Assembly: GCA_938023035.1 (NCBI GenBank) | Contig: CALIDI010000018.1 | Location: forward strand, 62,001 to 126,000 | Length of the DNA: 64,000 bases | Direction of reading: 5' to 3' | DNA from: an uncultured Leptolyngbyaceae cyanobacterium | GTDB taxonomy: Bacteria; Cyanobacteriota; Cyanobacteriia; Leptolyngbyales; Leptolyngbyaceae | Part shown: positions 30,308 through 39,737 of the stretch, one piece after another | Layout: the number at the start of each line of letters is the position of its first letter | Numbering within the stretch: position 1 is the first letter of the stretch | Notes under the pieces: generated by a model | What the model saw: the letters and a program-made list of their open reading frames with translations, nothing else | The model's database searches: none | Told to the model about the DNA's origin: nothing | Program-made: the position numbers and the translations under genes

Positions 30308-30787
30308 ATTTTTCAGGATCGAACAACAATCTAGGAATTGGCCAATATCCTTACATTGTGCCAAACACCGACGATTGTGCCAGATCCCCTCATGGATCCG
30401 ATTTCGCCGGGAACAGTGCCAGGCATTTGCATAGCCGGGCGTTGCATCAAGGGAGAACCAAGGCAGAAACCTTTCCCTACCTGGCCACCTGACTTAATCG
30501 CTGGTCTCAGCCCCGATCACCAACACCCAGTTCGATCGCTCAATCGACCCGACTAATGGCAGCAGCGGCTTTATGAATTCTATATTGCTGGAGCGGAGTC
30601 CCCAATTACAACGATCACAGTTTCTAAGAGTAGACAGCCCAGTTCGTGACATTGCCACTAGCTAATCGAAATCGGAATGCCTGGATTAAGTGTCAATCGC
30701 TCAAGTTGTGGACAATTGAGGTGCTAGGGTCTCCGCAGAGACGGTTGGTTTGTTGGGTGAAAATAAATTCATCGCTGAACCCAGCAT
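30308..30787. other. Intergenic region upstream of the ABC-F gene
   Basis: About 480 bases with short open frames on both strands but no protein family recognised. No RNA gene or operator identified. Confidence 0.35.
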
Positions 30788-31189
30788 TTACCCAAGTGGT
30801 GGAAGATTGCGTAATTGGCGCAGGGCGTTGAGGCAAACTGGGCAATCACAACCAAAGAGGGCAGCGGCGGCGTCGCTTTCTTCTTCTGTAAATTCCAGCG
30901 CTTCAATATCATCCGGCAGGGGTGGGTTCGCCTCTGTCTGAACGCGTTGGGGCGATCGCGGCAAAACAATCAGTTCCCGCACAGAAGCTCCAGTCTGGGT
31001 ATTGACTCGAGTACAAGTCATTTTCAGGTTCGTTTCTGAAGCTGTTGGAATGGTGCATGACTGTAGGGTGCCATCACGATTAGTTAACTCTGCTGCCTGA
31101 ACTAACACTGGGTGCAGGGTGACTAAGTAGCATAGAGCCGAACCAACAAGAACAGGGCTAGCCAGCAATTTGAGAGTCCATTGTCTCAT
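30788..31189 (-). CDS. Secreted hypothetical protein with C-terminal cysteine motif
   Basis: A 133-residue protein. The start MRQWTLKLLASPVLVGSALC is a signal peptide with a likely cleavage after LVQA. The mature part has two cysteines (QSCTIP, MTCTRV) about 14 residues apart, an acidic segment (LPDDIEALEFTEEESD) and the terminal motif CDCPVCLNALRQLRNLP. The C-D-C-P-x-C cluster suggests metal or disulfide chemistry, but no family was recognised. The ATG at 31189 gives a compact signal peptide; a GTG or other start up to 31216 adds only nine residues. Confidence 0.65.
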   Translation of the reverse strand: MRQWTLKLLASPVLVGSALCYLVTLHPVLVQAAELTNRDGTLQSCTIPTASETNLKMTCTRVNTQTGASVRELIVLPRSPQRVQTEANPPLPDDIEALEFTEEESDAAAALFGCDCPVCLNALRQLRNLPPLG

Positions 31190-31404
31190 GCGGTCAACTC
31201 CAACCAAGTGGCACAATTACTTCAGTAATGACAAATCTTTCGGTGAGTCAGTTTCTTGATCCGGGAAATTTATTTTGCTTTGGTTAAGCAATTCCCAAAG
31301 CAGATTGGACTCTAGCTCTATCAACCTCCAAACCAGGATAGAGCAAATAGATGATACTGATGCATTTTTATTTGCTATTGTCAAGGAAAATGATCACATA
31401 ATGC

Positions 31405-32499
31405 TCAGGCTCGGTCTGCGTTGGCATAAATCAGACAACTATAAAGGTGGAAAGCGGCATCCCAATAGGTATCTGTATCACGAGAAAGAAAAATATGGGA
31501 CTTTAGCCGTCGCAGTGGCCCTTCAAAATCTGCGGCAGATTCTCCAAAGGCGGTAAAGTCTGACCATACAGGGCAGTCAGGAGCGTATTGCCGGATCTGC
31601 TGAAGCAAGGCATTCCACTTGGTGCGAATGGTGGCGCGATCGCAGGAAGCTGGCCCGACTGAATCGATGGGAACGGTTTCTGCCTTGCCATAGGCATAGG
31701 CGCTATCATGCAACCGCAAAATGCAGCCTCGCTGCGGTAAATGTAAATCACAAAACTGGGCATAGTCTTGGGTGCTGGCTCTCCAAATCGGGCGATCGCG
31801 ATAGCCCAGATCCAGTACCTGCTCAAAGATTGGCAGTAAACCATAAACCTGGTGACGCACCTCGGCCCAGTCAAAACGAATCTGCCCCAACTGATTTTGC
31901 TGATTCCTACAGATAACGGTTGGTTGTGGCTCGATCGGCTGAAAGTAGCTGACTCGAAAGATTTGAATCTGCTCAATTTCAGGTAACCCCACCCACATGG
32001 CAGGAACCTCCACCTGTTTGATCGCTTGCCCATAAACTGTTAATTCGGCGAGGCGGCCACTGCGATAAAGCCGCCAGCCCCGATTGGGTAGCAGCATTTT
32101 AGCTGTGTAGGCATCGACCTCCATCACCCGCCCCAAGCCTTGAATGGCCCGATCACGCAGGGGGCCAGCTACCGCCCCAATAGCTAAAAAGCCGGGTGCT
32201 GACTGCCCTGGCTCTGTTAACCGCTGCGCGATGGCTGTCTGCCGTTGCGATCGCGCTTGCTCCTCTAGGCGTTGAATTCCCTGCCGAGCCTGCCCCAGAA
32301 GTTTAGGCTGCGTTGACTGTTGTAACAACTGGCGGTATGCCTCTGCGGCGGCTTTGGTCTTCCCCGTGGCTTCCCAGAGTCGGGCTGTGTAAAAGCGTAC
32401 CCAGTCATCCTGACCTGACGTCTTCTGTAATTCTTGCAAAAGGTGCGCAGCGGTTTCGTAGTCTTTGCGTTCAAACGCAGCAGCCAGTTGATTGAGCAT
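31405..32499 (-). CDS. TPR-containing conserved hypothetical protein
   Basis: A 364-residue cytosolic protein. The first 90 residues have TPR-like helices (QLAAAFERKDYETAAHLLQE, then RLWEATGKTKAAAEAYRQLL). The rest is an uncharacterised alpha/beta region with aromatic and basic patches (VEVPAMWVGLPEIEQIQIFR, RIHLHDSAY-type histidines, KWNALLQQIRQYAPDCPVW). No catalytic motif identified. The clear ATG at 32499 and homogeneous codon use support a real gene. It may pair with the secreted Cys-motif gene downstream (215 bases apart, same strand), but this is uncertain. Confidence 0.62.
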   Translation of the reverse strand: MLNQLAAAFERKDYETAAHLLQELQKTSGQDDWVRFYTARLWEATGKTKAAAEAYRQLLQQSTQPKLLGQARQGIQRLEEQARSQRQTAIAQRLTEPGQSAPGFLAIGAVAGPLRDRAIQGLGRVMEVDAYTAKMLLPNRGWRLYRSGRLAELTVYGQAIKQVEVPAMWVGLPEIEQIQIFRVSYFQPIEPQPTVICRNQQNQLGQIRFDWAEVRHQVYGLLPIFEQVLDLGYRDRPIWRASTQDYAQFCDLHLPQRGCILRLHDSAYAYGKAETVPIDSVGPASCDRATIRTKWNALLQQIRQYAPDCPVWSDFTAFGESAADFEGPLRRLKSHIFLSRDTDTYWDAAFHLYSCLIYANADRA

Positions 32500-33441
32500 A
32501 ATGAACTAGGGCACAACACCCGTTACGGGATGAGCAGTGTTGTATCCATCCTATAGCACTCGCCGATTCCGTTAGGACACTGCCTAAACCCCTACTCTTG
32601 CTAGTTTACCGATGGGTGATCTTCCCCGCTGGTTTTGGGCGATCGCCCTGGGACATTGGCGATTAAGCCGTAAGCATCCGCTAAGCGTTGGGAATGTGGT
32701 TCGCGACCTTTGCAATCGGCTGCAATCGGCTAACCATCTGATCCTGGCCCATTCATTTGCCTCATCCGTTTGCAATGATGTATCGCAATTGCCAAAGTGC
32801 TGACGCCATCGAAGGAGAAGTAGGGGTGCAGTTCCTAGTCAGGAAGATCCCCAGTTGAAGAAGTCGCCAAAAAACGCAAATCTGCGGCGCGGCTCCCAGG
32901 CAGAGGGTTCCCCCCGTACCCTGTCCTAACTTGAGTTTCTCCGGCTATAAAACTTCGTTGGTGTGGAGTTTAAATGCTGAAAACAAGCTCTACCAGCGTT
33001 TCCCAACTTTTTTCTGATCCGTATGGTATAACCATAGTTATCTCTGGGAAAGAAGCTGTGTTTGCCGGCAACGGCCCAGGTTTGAAACGCTGCTTTAATG
33101 TTGAGAACGTCAGGGTTGTCTAGATGACAGAATGTGACAGCTAGCGAGGCTCTGAGAATTGTGACGAAAGCTCATCGTTTGTCAACGTTGTCCATGGAAA
33201 CTTGGCAGAGTGCAGGGGATATTGTTTGGAGATTTTCACCCCCAGGGTTATCCTTGACGAAACACTATTCTTCTAGGATGAAACCTTTAGCACCGACTGC
33301 TTGTCAGTTCTTTGAGTCTGGCTCGTGGGTGTTAGTCTAGAGCACGGTTTGCCTAGTTTACCTAGTTCTAGGTACGAGCGAATCCTATGCCTGAGTGAAG
33401 CATATCTCCTATAATCGCCAGAGTAGTTCTGGTTTCTACAT
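32500..33441. other. Gene-free region upstream of coaD
   Basis: About 940 bases. Short open frames exist (for example at 32612 and 33134) but none looks like a protein family. A perfect small palindrome TATGGT-ATA-ACCATA lies at 33022-33036. The promoter of coaD is expected in the last 150 bases. Confidence 0.4.
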
Positions 33442-34011
33442 GTGCTTGCGGTCTATCCCGGTAGCTTTGACCCGATTACCCTGGGGCATCTTGATGTGAT
33501 TGAGCGCGGCTGTCGCCTGTTTGATCGAGTCGTGGTCGCTGTACTCCGAAATCCAAATAAAACGCCATTATTTACAGTGGCGGAGCGGATGGAGCAAATT
33601 CGCCAAGCTACTTCGCATTTACCTAATCTTGAAGTAGATAGCTTCGATGGTCTAACCGTCAACTATGCCAAAATGCGCCAAGCCAAAGTTCTGTTGCGTG
33701 GCCTCCGCGTTTTATCTGACTTTGAGTTAGAGCTACAGATGGCGCATACTAATAAGACCCTGTCTAATCATGTGGAGACATTGTTTCTTGCTACCTCAAC
33801 CGAGTACGGCTTTTTAAGCAGTAGTCTGGTTAAAGAGATTGCCCGCTTTGGTGGCACTATTGACCATTTTGTTCCTCGTCATGTCGCTCTGGATATCTAC
33901 CGATGCTACGCGAAGACTCAGCCAGTATCAGCCCCAATCGTGGACTCTCCCATTCAGGAGCAACCGCCAATGGCACCAGTCGAGGAGACATCACTCGACC
34001 AGGGAATATAG
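33442..34011 (+). CDS. coaD: Phosphopantetheine adenylyltransferase
   Basis: Transfers AMP from ATP to 4'-phosphopantetheine in coenzyme A synthesis. Signature motifs: [20 protein letters not shown] with the T-x-GH nucleotidyltransferase motif, [20 protein letters not shown], and [17 protein letters not shown]. The core ends near residue 160; the last 30 residues are a variable tail. The start is the GTG at 33442, which places Met directly before [10 protein letters not shown]. An in-frame stop lies at 33424-33426, leaving no alternative. The next gene's only upstream ATG lies inside this gene (109-base overlap). Confidence 0.95.
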   Translation: MLAVYPGSFDPITLGHLDVIERGCRLFDRVVVAVLRNPNKTPLFTVAERMEQIRQATSHLPNLEVDSFDGLTVNYAKMRQAKVLLRGLRVLSDFELELQMAHTNKTLSNHVETLFLATSTEYGFLSSSLVKEIARFGGTIDHFVPRHVALDIYRCYAKTQPVSAPIVDSPIQEQPPMAPVEETSLDQGI

Positions 34012-34655
34012 ATATTCAACGTGAGCTGAATCACCTGGAGGAGTTGATTCTCGATAGTCCTCGACTCCTGATCAGTCGCTGGACTCTGGTGGATGAGGAG
34101 CAATTTCTCGGACAGTTAGATTTGGTGCGCATGGGGTTACCTGAGGCTTTTCACGAAGCAGAAGAGATTGTTCGCCATAAGGATGAAATTTTGTCGCAGG
34201 CTGATCAGTATGCCCGCGAAATTATTGCAGATGCTGAACGGCAGGCTGCTCAGATTATGAATGAGATGGGGATCTTACGCCAAGCAGAACTGCAAGCCCA
34301 ACAGCTTCGACAAAAGGTGCAGCAGGAGTGTGAGGCCGTACAGCGGCAGGCGGTGGCTGAAATTGAGGAAATGCGCCGACAAGCTCACAGAGAGTTGGAG
34401 GAGATGCAGCAGCGAGTTTTGGCAGAATGTGAGGGGATTCAAGCAGGAGCCGATGAGTATGCCGATCGCGTCCTGGGGGATATGGAGCGCCAGTTGGCAG
34501 AAATGCTACGAGTTATTCGCAATGGGCGGCAACAACTTCAGCCACCAAGTAGTTCTAGCGAGGCGGGTCGAGCGGCTCAGGCTCGTTCAGCAGGGCCATC
34601 GTCTTATATTTCTAATAACTCGAGTCGGCCATCCTCTTCTGGTAGACCGCGCTGA
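33903..34655 (+). CDS. DivIVA/Cdv3-like coiled-coil protein
   Basis: A 250-residue protein. A poorly conserved N-terminus is followed by [20 protein letters not shown], then [20 protein letters not shown] and a long coiled coil (about 95-205, rich in Glu/Gln/Arg, e.g. [20 protein letters not shown]). The tail is Ser/Pro/Gly-rich. The layout resembles cyanobacterial DivIVA-like proteins (Cdv3) that influence cell division, which I recall being encoded next to coaD in other cyanobacteria. This is recognition from memory. The ATG at 33903 lies 109 bases inside coaD in another frame; the next in-frame start is a TTG near 34042, inside the conserved region. Confidence 0.68.
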   Translation: MLREDSASISPNRGLSHSGATANGTSRGDITRPGNIDIQRELNHLEELILDSPRLLISRWTLVDEEQFLGQLDLVRMGLPEAFHEAEEIVRHKDEILSQADQYAREIIADAERQAAQIMNEMGILRQAELQAQQLRQKVQQECEAVQRQAVAEIEEMRRQAHRELEEMQQRVLAECEGIQAGADEYADRVLGDMERQLAEMLRVIRNGRQQLQPPSSSSEAGRAAQARSAGPSSYISNNSSRPSSSGRPR

Positions 34656-34888
34656 TGCATGGGTTAGCTTTAACCATTGCCCTCGCCATGTAGGTTAAGA
34701 CGCCTTAGGGTTCACAAACCTGCGTCATGCTTTCCTTGTGACCTTGCTTTCTGTTTCCTACTTCCTGCTTTCTGCTATGGAACTGGGGCAAGCAGGTTTT
34801 TGGGGATGCCAGGTTTGTAGAGTCTAGCTGTGCCTCTGCCAAAGCTTTTAGTTGTTGAAGGGAAAGGGTTGATCTGCTTTATCCATTT

Positions 34889-35329
34889 TTATCCATTTAG
34901 TTGTCGCAGGAGTTCAATTGGCATAGCATCAGCATCGGTAATAAATGCGACTTCGTAAACGCGATCGCCAATCATTTGTTGAGTTGGTTCTAGTAGCACC
35001 TGCAAAGGCGACAGTCTGCTTTCTGAGCCTTGGGCAGCGATGTCAAGTCGAGTTTTCAAGGCTTTTAGCCAAGCTGGTAGACTATCGGTCTGGTACGTTA
35101 AATCAAAGGAGAGGTGATAGTACCCGACATAGGTTTCATCTCCGAAGGGGTCGGGCGGTAATTGGGGCTGGGGTACTTGCAGGAGTTCAATTCGCCCGCC
35201 CATGCCTTCCATCCAGCAACCGAGGGTATAGCCAGTTGTAAACCGCTCTTTGACGATAAAGCCAAGCTGTTCATAAAAGGCGATCGCCCGAAAAATATCG
35301 GCGGTGCGAATTGAAACATGGTGCAACAT
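34889..35329 (-). CDS. Glyoxalase/VOC superfamily protein
   Basis: A 146-residue VOC-fold protein. The start MLHHVSIRTADIFRAIAFYE with LGFIVKERFTTGYTLGCWME is the first beta-alpha-beta-beta-beta module; RIELLQVP, YYHLSFDL and VYEVAFITDADAMPIELLRQ form the second. Metal-ligand-like residues are present (His4 or His5, Glu in RIELLQ, His in YYHLSF, Glu in PIELLRQ). Substrate unknown; the family includes glyoxalase I and dioxygenases. The ATG at 35329 is placed exactly at the fold start; longer frames exist. Divergent from the PMT-like gene. Confidence 0.75.
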   Translation of the reverse strand: MLHHVSIRTADIFRAIAFYEQLGFIVKERFTTGYTLGCWMEGMGGRIELLQVPQPQLPPDPFGDETYVGYYHLSFDLTYQTDSLPAWLKALKTRLDIAAQGSESRLSPLQVLLEPTQQMIGDRVYEVAFITDADAMPIELLRQLNG

Positions 35330-35466
35330 GGATTTTTTCAGCCCATTCACGTTTTCGATTTTCATCCTAATCCCTATGGCCGGGAAAAACCGCCCCTGGC
35401 GCATGCTTCTAATTGCCATCGCCCGGTTAGCGAAGACGCTAGCTATCTACGCTGGGCTATGGCAAA

Positions 35467-37107
35467 GTGGAGGGCGTAGAGCTTGCGCAAGTGGGGAAGC
35501 TGTTGCTTTTGAAGTCACCAAATCTCTCTAAAGCCTGGTTTTTAGGTGGTATGATTGCGATTCTTTGCCTATCCCTAACGCTTCGGTTTTGGGGGCTAGA
35601 ACGCTTTAACACGCTTGTGTTTGATGAGGTTTACTACGTCAAGTTTGCTAAAAACTATTTAACCCAGACTCCCTATTTTGATGGGCACCCCCCCTTTAGC
35701 AAGTATGTGCTGGCGATCGCTATCTGGTTAGGCAACCTGATGCCCATTGGACGAGATACAGTCAATGACCAGGCGGGGTTACCGCTTAGCACCTTCAGCT
35801 ATCGCTGGTTTAACGCTTTAACCGGGGCGTGGATCCCGCTGCTTTTAGGCGGCATTGCTTACCAACTCTCAAAACGACGAACCTACGCGCTGCTAGTTGC
35901 CCTTTTTGCCAGTTTAGATGGCATGTTACTGGTGGAGTCTCGCTATGCTCTTAACAATACTTACGTACTACTTCTAGGTTTATTAGGGTTGTGGCTGCTA
36001 CTCCTATCGCTAGAATCTTCTCAATCTTTTCTGCGTATGGGGTTGTTGACTACAGCGGGAATTGCCTTTGGCTTGGCAACCGCTGTTAAGTGGAATGGGC
36101 TATGGTTTTTGCTGGGTGTCTACGGTCTGATTGCGATCGCTAAAGTCATTTGCCGGTGGCTGTATTGGTCTTCCCAGCGAGATGATCGCATCAAACCCCT
36201 CCAGCCGGCTCAGGCTCCTAATTGGTTGCAGCGGTTAAGCCGCTTATCGCTTTGGCAAATTGCCCTTTATCTGGCAGTGGTGCCCTTTGTTTTTTACGCG
36301 CTTAGTTGGTTGCCCCACCTGCTCCTCTGCCAAACCGACCCTCAGGGACTTTGTCGTCCCTATCTATCGCGCTCAGCGAATGTCGATCTTTTAGCTCCCA
36401 GTTTGCCAGGTTTATTTTTGGAGCTAAATACCCAAATTTTGCGTTATCACCAGCGGGTTGGAGGCAACGAACCCAACGTTCATCCCTACTGTTCGGCATG
36501 GTTTACCTGGTTATTGATGATGCGCCCAATTGCCTATTTCTACCAGGTGACCCCCAAGGATGCTCCCCTCCCAGCGGGGCAGTGGAAACTCCCCCCCTCT
36601 GAGGATACAGTGATTTACGATGTCCATTCTATGGGAAACCCCCTGCTGTGGTGGCTGTCTTTGGGCGCAATTGGGTTGTTTTTACTGAGCTTGAGAGGGC
36701 AACTGGTCGCTGCGCTAAAGCGATGGGCAATCAATTTCCAACCGGAGCCGCAGGCCCTACCACCAGGCTCTGATGGGGAGTCAGCCCTCCCGCCTGTTGC
36801 TACGATGTCATGGGGAGTGCCCTTGTTTTTACTGGTCAATTATGCGGCTAATTTGTTGCCATGGATGCGGGTGACACGGTGTACATTTCTCTACCACTAC
36901 CTTTCGGCATCGGTGTTTGCCTGGATGGCGCTCGCTTGGTTGTGCGATCGCTGGTTGGTAAGTCGTGAGCCAGCAGCCCGCTGGTTTAGCCTGGCAATTA
37001 TCCTGGGGATTGGGCTTGCGTTTCTCTTTTGGCTACCGATTTATCTGGGGCTGCCCCTTTCTCCCTTAGAGTTTCAGTGGCGGATGTGGTTTCGCAGTTG
37101 GGTTTGA
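35467..37107 (+). CDS. Membrane glycosyltransferase (PMT / GT39-like, polyprenyl-phosphate dependent)
   Basis: A 546-residue polytopic protein with about ten membrane segments. The first loop carries FDEVYYVKFAKNYL, the acidic Asp-Glu pair characteristic of protein O-mannosyltransferases and other GT-C enzymes, followed by YFDGHPPFSKYVLAIAIWLG. Later features are NALTGAWIPLLLGGIAYQL, LVESRYALNNTYVLLLGLLG and the lumenal HPYCSAWFTWLLMMRPIAYF. It would transfer a sugar from a polyprenyl phosphate to a protein or glycan outside the membrane. The start is the GTG at 35467; the membrane core begins at residue 25, so a slightly later start is possible. Acceptor unknown. Confidence 0.85.
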   Translation: MEGVELAQVGKLLLLKSPNLSKAWFLGGMIAILCLSLTLRFWGLERFNTLVFDEVYYVKFAKNYLTQTPYFDGHPPFSKYVLAIAIWLGNLMPIGRDTVNDQAGLPLSTFSYRWFNALTGAWIPLLLGGIAYQLSKRRTYALLVALFASLDGMLLVESRYALNNTYVLLLGLLGLWLLLLSLESSQSFLRMGLLTTAGIAFGLATAVKWNGLWFLLGVYGLIAIAKVICRWLYWSSQRDDRIKPLQPAQAPNWLQRLSRLSLWQIALYLAVVPFVFYALSWLPHLLLCQTDPQGLCRPYLSRSANVDLLAPSLPGLFLELNTQILRYHQRVGGNEPNVHPYCSAWFTWLLMMRPIAYFYQVTPKDAPLPAGQWKLPPSEDTVIYDVHSMGNPLLWWLSLGAIGLFLLSLRGQLVAALKRWAINFQPEPQALPPGSDGESALPPVATMSWGVPLFLLVNYAANLLPWMRVTRCTFLYHYLSASVFAWMALAWLCDRWLVSREPAARWFSLAIILGIGLAFLFWLPIYLGLPLSPLEFQWRMWFRSWV

Positions 37108-37489
37108 AGCGAGAAATGTTGCCAAATACATCTCACGGTAAATACATCTCACGATTCAGTTTTCTGCTGTAGGTTGAAACTGCCTGCTATCATTATCGCC
37201 ATACTTATCCTGACGACCGCGAGTTAGAAAGCCTGCGATGCATTGGCGGTTAAGTCCTTGGTGTTGTTTAAGCTTTCTGACCAAAGTGCCACCGGCTCAA
37301 CGGTGTGACCACTTCATACAGACAGCACACTTTTCGCAGTCATTCTACCCTAGCAAGAACCATCCGGCCTTTCCAGGAGCTTTTCAGCAAGCGATCGCCA
37401 GCTCGAAGTGATTTTTCTCTGTCCTTTACATAAGGGCACTACCCAACGTTGATCGAAGCGCTCACGATCGAAACACTAACGGGATTCGG
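37108..37489. other. Convergent intergenic region with a family B repeat
   Basis: Between the PMT-like and SLH-glycosidase genes, which converge. Holds family B copy 2 (37194-37286). AATACATCTCACG is repeated at about 37126 and 37141, a very short direct repeat. Confidence 0.4.
37194..37286. repeat. Family B dispersed repeat, copy 2
   Basis: About 93 bp: TATCGCCATACTTATCCTGA at the left, GAAAGCCTGCGATGCATTGG in the middle, and TTAAGCTTTCTGACCAAAG at the right. Shares CATTGGCGGTT and the right end with copy 3 at 62368. The middle GAAAGC and right GCTTTC can pair. Confidence 0.65.
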
Positions 37490-39490
37490 TTATTCCACAC
37501 GCACGACGACCCCCGCACTTTCCTGAGCGAGACGATTGACGCCACATAGCGCGTAGGTGCCTGGCTCAACGGCCAGTCGATTGGCCCCTCCGGGTAAAAC
37601 CTGTAACAATCGCCAAGTGTTATTCGCCTCCTGGCGGTAGAGCGTCCAACTTCGGGCAGTGGCATCTGCCCGCCAAGTGAGGATTTGGTTAGACCCATTC
37701 ACTTCCTGGGGCAACGGCGGAGCAGAAGCGGTTAGCCAGTTCATTGCGGGGGGCAGGGCGGGCTGACGGTAGATATCTTGCTGAAAGGTGGTTCGAATGT
37801 TTTGGCGATTATCTCGCAATACATTCATGCTAAAAAAGATATTGCCCAGAGCGAGTTGCCCATTCAAGCGGCGCGTTAAATCAATCTGGCGAGTAATTTC
37901 ACTTAATTCCCAGGCGCGACCATCGAGTTGGGCAATGTTATTGCCAACGTAGATATGACGTTGGCGGGTATTGTTATCTACCCACCATTGCAGCAACACC
38001 GGGTAGCTCTGTGCGGGTGGATCAATCCGCCAGTAAAGCTGCGGTGCACAGTAATCGAGCCAGCCCTGCTGTAACCACTTGAGTGCGTCAGCATAGAGGG
38101 CCTCATAGGCATCTAATCCCTGAATTTGAGGAGGTTGTCCTGGACGATAGATACCAAAGGGGCTAATGCCAAATTTGACATGGGGCTTGCTGGTTCGAAT
38201 TCCTTGAGCAAGCCGTTGCACCAGCCGATTCACATTTTCTCGCCGCCAGTCTGCACGGGCAAGCCGTCCCCCACCCGCCTGATAAGCTTGGTAGGTTTTG
38301 TCATCGGGGAAGGTTTTACCTGCAATGGGGTAGGGGTAAAAGTAATCATCCAAATGGATACCGTCTACGTCGTAGCGGCGCACTACATCCATGATCACGG
38401 CATAGGTGCGGTCTTCGACCACTTTGGCACCGGGATCCATCCAGAGCTGGTTGCCCCACTCATAAACCACTTCAGGGTTGGTGGCGGCCATGTGGGGACG
38501 GACATTGGTAATGCTGGCTGTAGTGCGAGCACGATAGGGGTTAAACCAGGCATGTAGTTCCAGGTTGCGCTTGTGGCATTCCCGAATCGCAAACTCCAGC
38601 GGGTCATAGAAAGGGGTGGGAGCTTTTCCTTGAGTACCGGTTAACCAATGGCTCCAGGGTTCCAGTTGGGAAGCGTAGAGGGCATCGCCTTCGGGGCGCA
38701 CCTGGAGAACGACGGCATTGAAGTTAAGGGCTTGAATTTGATCCAGCAGACTCAGGAGTTCTGCCTGTTGTTGTTGGGAGGTGAGAGTGCGATTGGAGGG
38801 AAAATCCCGATTCCAAACGGAAGTAAGCCAGGCCGCTCGAAACTCGCGCGTGTGGTTAGGGGTGACTAATTGAGGTCGGTTGGGGCGTACTACATAGGCA
38901 GAAGCGATCGCCCCGGCTTGGCCCAAGCGCACCAGCCCCTGGTACACACTCACTGCCATATCGGCACGGGTCGTTGGTTGCTGCGATCGCAACTGGCGGA
39001 TATGGGGATAGCTCACGATGATTTCGCCTTCTGCGGCAGCCGCGATCGCAGTCATGGCCCAGGCAGGCACCTCGGCTAAATCTTGAAATAGACTTGGCAG
39101 AGAAAGATTTCCCGAAGCCTTAAGCCCCAACCCACCGACCAGGGCAATCAGCATTTCCAGGCGGGACATGGTGGCATTGGGGCGAAACGTGCGATCAGGA
39201 TAACCCGACAAAAAGCCCCGCTCAAAGGTGCGCTGAATCGCCGCAACAGCCCAATGGGTTTCAGTATCGGCAAAGGGAAGATAAGGACGTTTAGGCGGAA
39301 ACGGGAAAGCCCCATCCAGCACTACCGCAAACTGCGCCCGCGTCACCGGTTGGTTAGGGTGATACTTACCATCGGGAAAGCCATTGACTACCCGCCGTTG
39401 TGCCAAAGCTTCGATATACGCTTGGGCCCAGTGACCCTGCACATCTGTGAAGCGAAGCGGAGCATTTGCCATAGACCCACCTAACACCAT
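37490..39490 (-). CDS. SLH-domain protein with family 10-like glycosidase domain (GHL10/DUF187)
   Basis: A 666-residue protein. Three SLH repeats occupy about 10-195 (FTDVQGHWAQAYIEALAQRR, then FADTETHWAVAAIQRTFERG, then FQDLAEVPAWAMTAIAAAAE). The GHL10 TIM-barrel domain runs about 215-565: EFRAAWLTSVWNRDFPSN, FNAVVLQVRPEGDALY, ELHAWFNPYRARTT, DGIHLDDYFYPYP, WLDYCAPQLYWRID. A C-terminal beta domain follows. The expected role is cell-wall or envelope glycan hydrolysis. The ATG at 39490 has an AGAGG site upstream and an in-frame TAG 8 codons further up, so the start is firm, yet no signal peptide is visible. Confidence 0.85.
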   Translation of the reverse strand: MVLGGSMANAPLRFTDVQGHWAQAYIEALAQRRVVNGFPDGKYHPNQPVTRAQFAVVLDGAFPFPPKRPYLPFADTETHWAVAAIQRTFERGFLSGYPDRTFRPNATMSRLEMLIALVGGLGLKASGNLSLPSLFQDLAEVPAWAMTAIAAAAEGEIIVSYPHIRQLRSQQPTTRADMAVSVYQGLVRLGQAGAIASAYVVRPNRPQLVTPNHTREFRAAWLTSVWNRDFPSNRTLTSQQQQAELLSLLDQIQALNFNAVVLQVRPEGDALYASQLEPWSHWLTGTQGKAPTPFYDPLEFAIRECHKRNLELHAWFNPYRARTTASITNVRPHMAATNPEVVYEWGNQLWMDPGAKVVEDRTYAVIMDVVRRYDVDGIHLDDYFYPYPIAGKTFPDDKTYQAYQAGGGRLARADWRRENVNRLVQRLAQGIRTSKPHVKFGISPFGIYRPGQPPQIQGLDAYEALYADALKWLQQGWLDYCAPQLYWRIDPPAQSYPVLLQWWVDNNTRQRHIYVGNNIAQLDGRAWELSEITRQIDLTRRLNGQLALGNIFFSMNVLRDNRQNIRTTFQQDIYRQPALPPAMNWLTASAPPLPQEVNGSNQILTWRADATARSWTLYRQEANNTWRLLQVLPGGANRLAVEPGTYALCGVNRLAQESAGVVVRVE

Positions 39491-39597
39491 GACCGCCTCT
39501 GATATTAAAGCCTACCACCTGCACCGCCCTGGAAATTTTGCAACTGCGGCCTAGTCCGTAGTAGACAAAGGCAGCCGTCTGTCTGCCCTCACCTCCA

Positions 39598-39623
39598 CCC
39601 CTCTCCCCACAGCAGGAGAGGGG
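39598..39623. terminator. GC-rich hairpin after the HAD gene
   Basis: A perfect 9-bp inverted repeat, CCCCTCTCC (39598-39606) and GGAGAGGGG (39615-39623). It lies downstream of the minus-strand HAD gene and in front of the SLH gene. It resembles the inner hairpin of repeat family A and may be a relic of one rather than a dedicated terminator. Confidence 0.4.
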
Positions 39624-39737
39624 CTTCGATTTTCCTTGTCTGCATCGATGAAATCAGGGGCTAGGGGATACAGGTGGCTGAGACGAGTCCAGCAATCTCT
39701 GCCTGGCTGTACTGGCCTGGCAATGCAATCGCCCCTG

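Noticed and set aside
30338..30556. 72-codon plus-strand frame upstream of the ABC-F gene
   Set aside because: Pro-rich and unrecognised, with no conserved features.
33022..33036. Palindrome TATGGT-ATA-ACCATA, considered as a third operator of the sulfide regulator
   Set aside because: Half-sites are in the opposite order and the spacer is 3 rather than 4; no sulfur gene is nearby.
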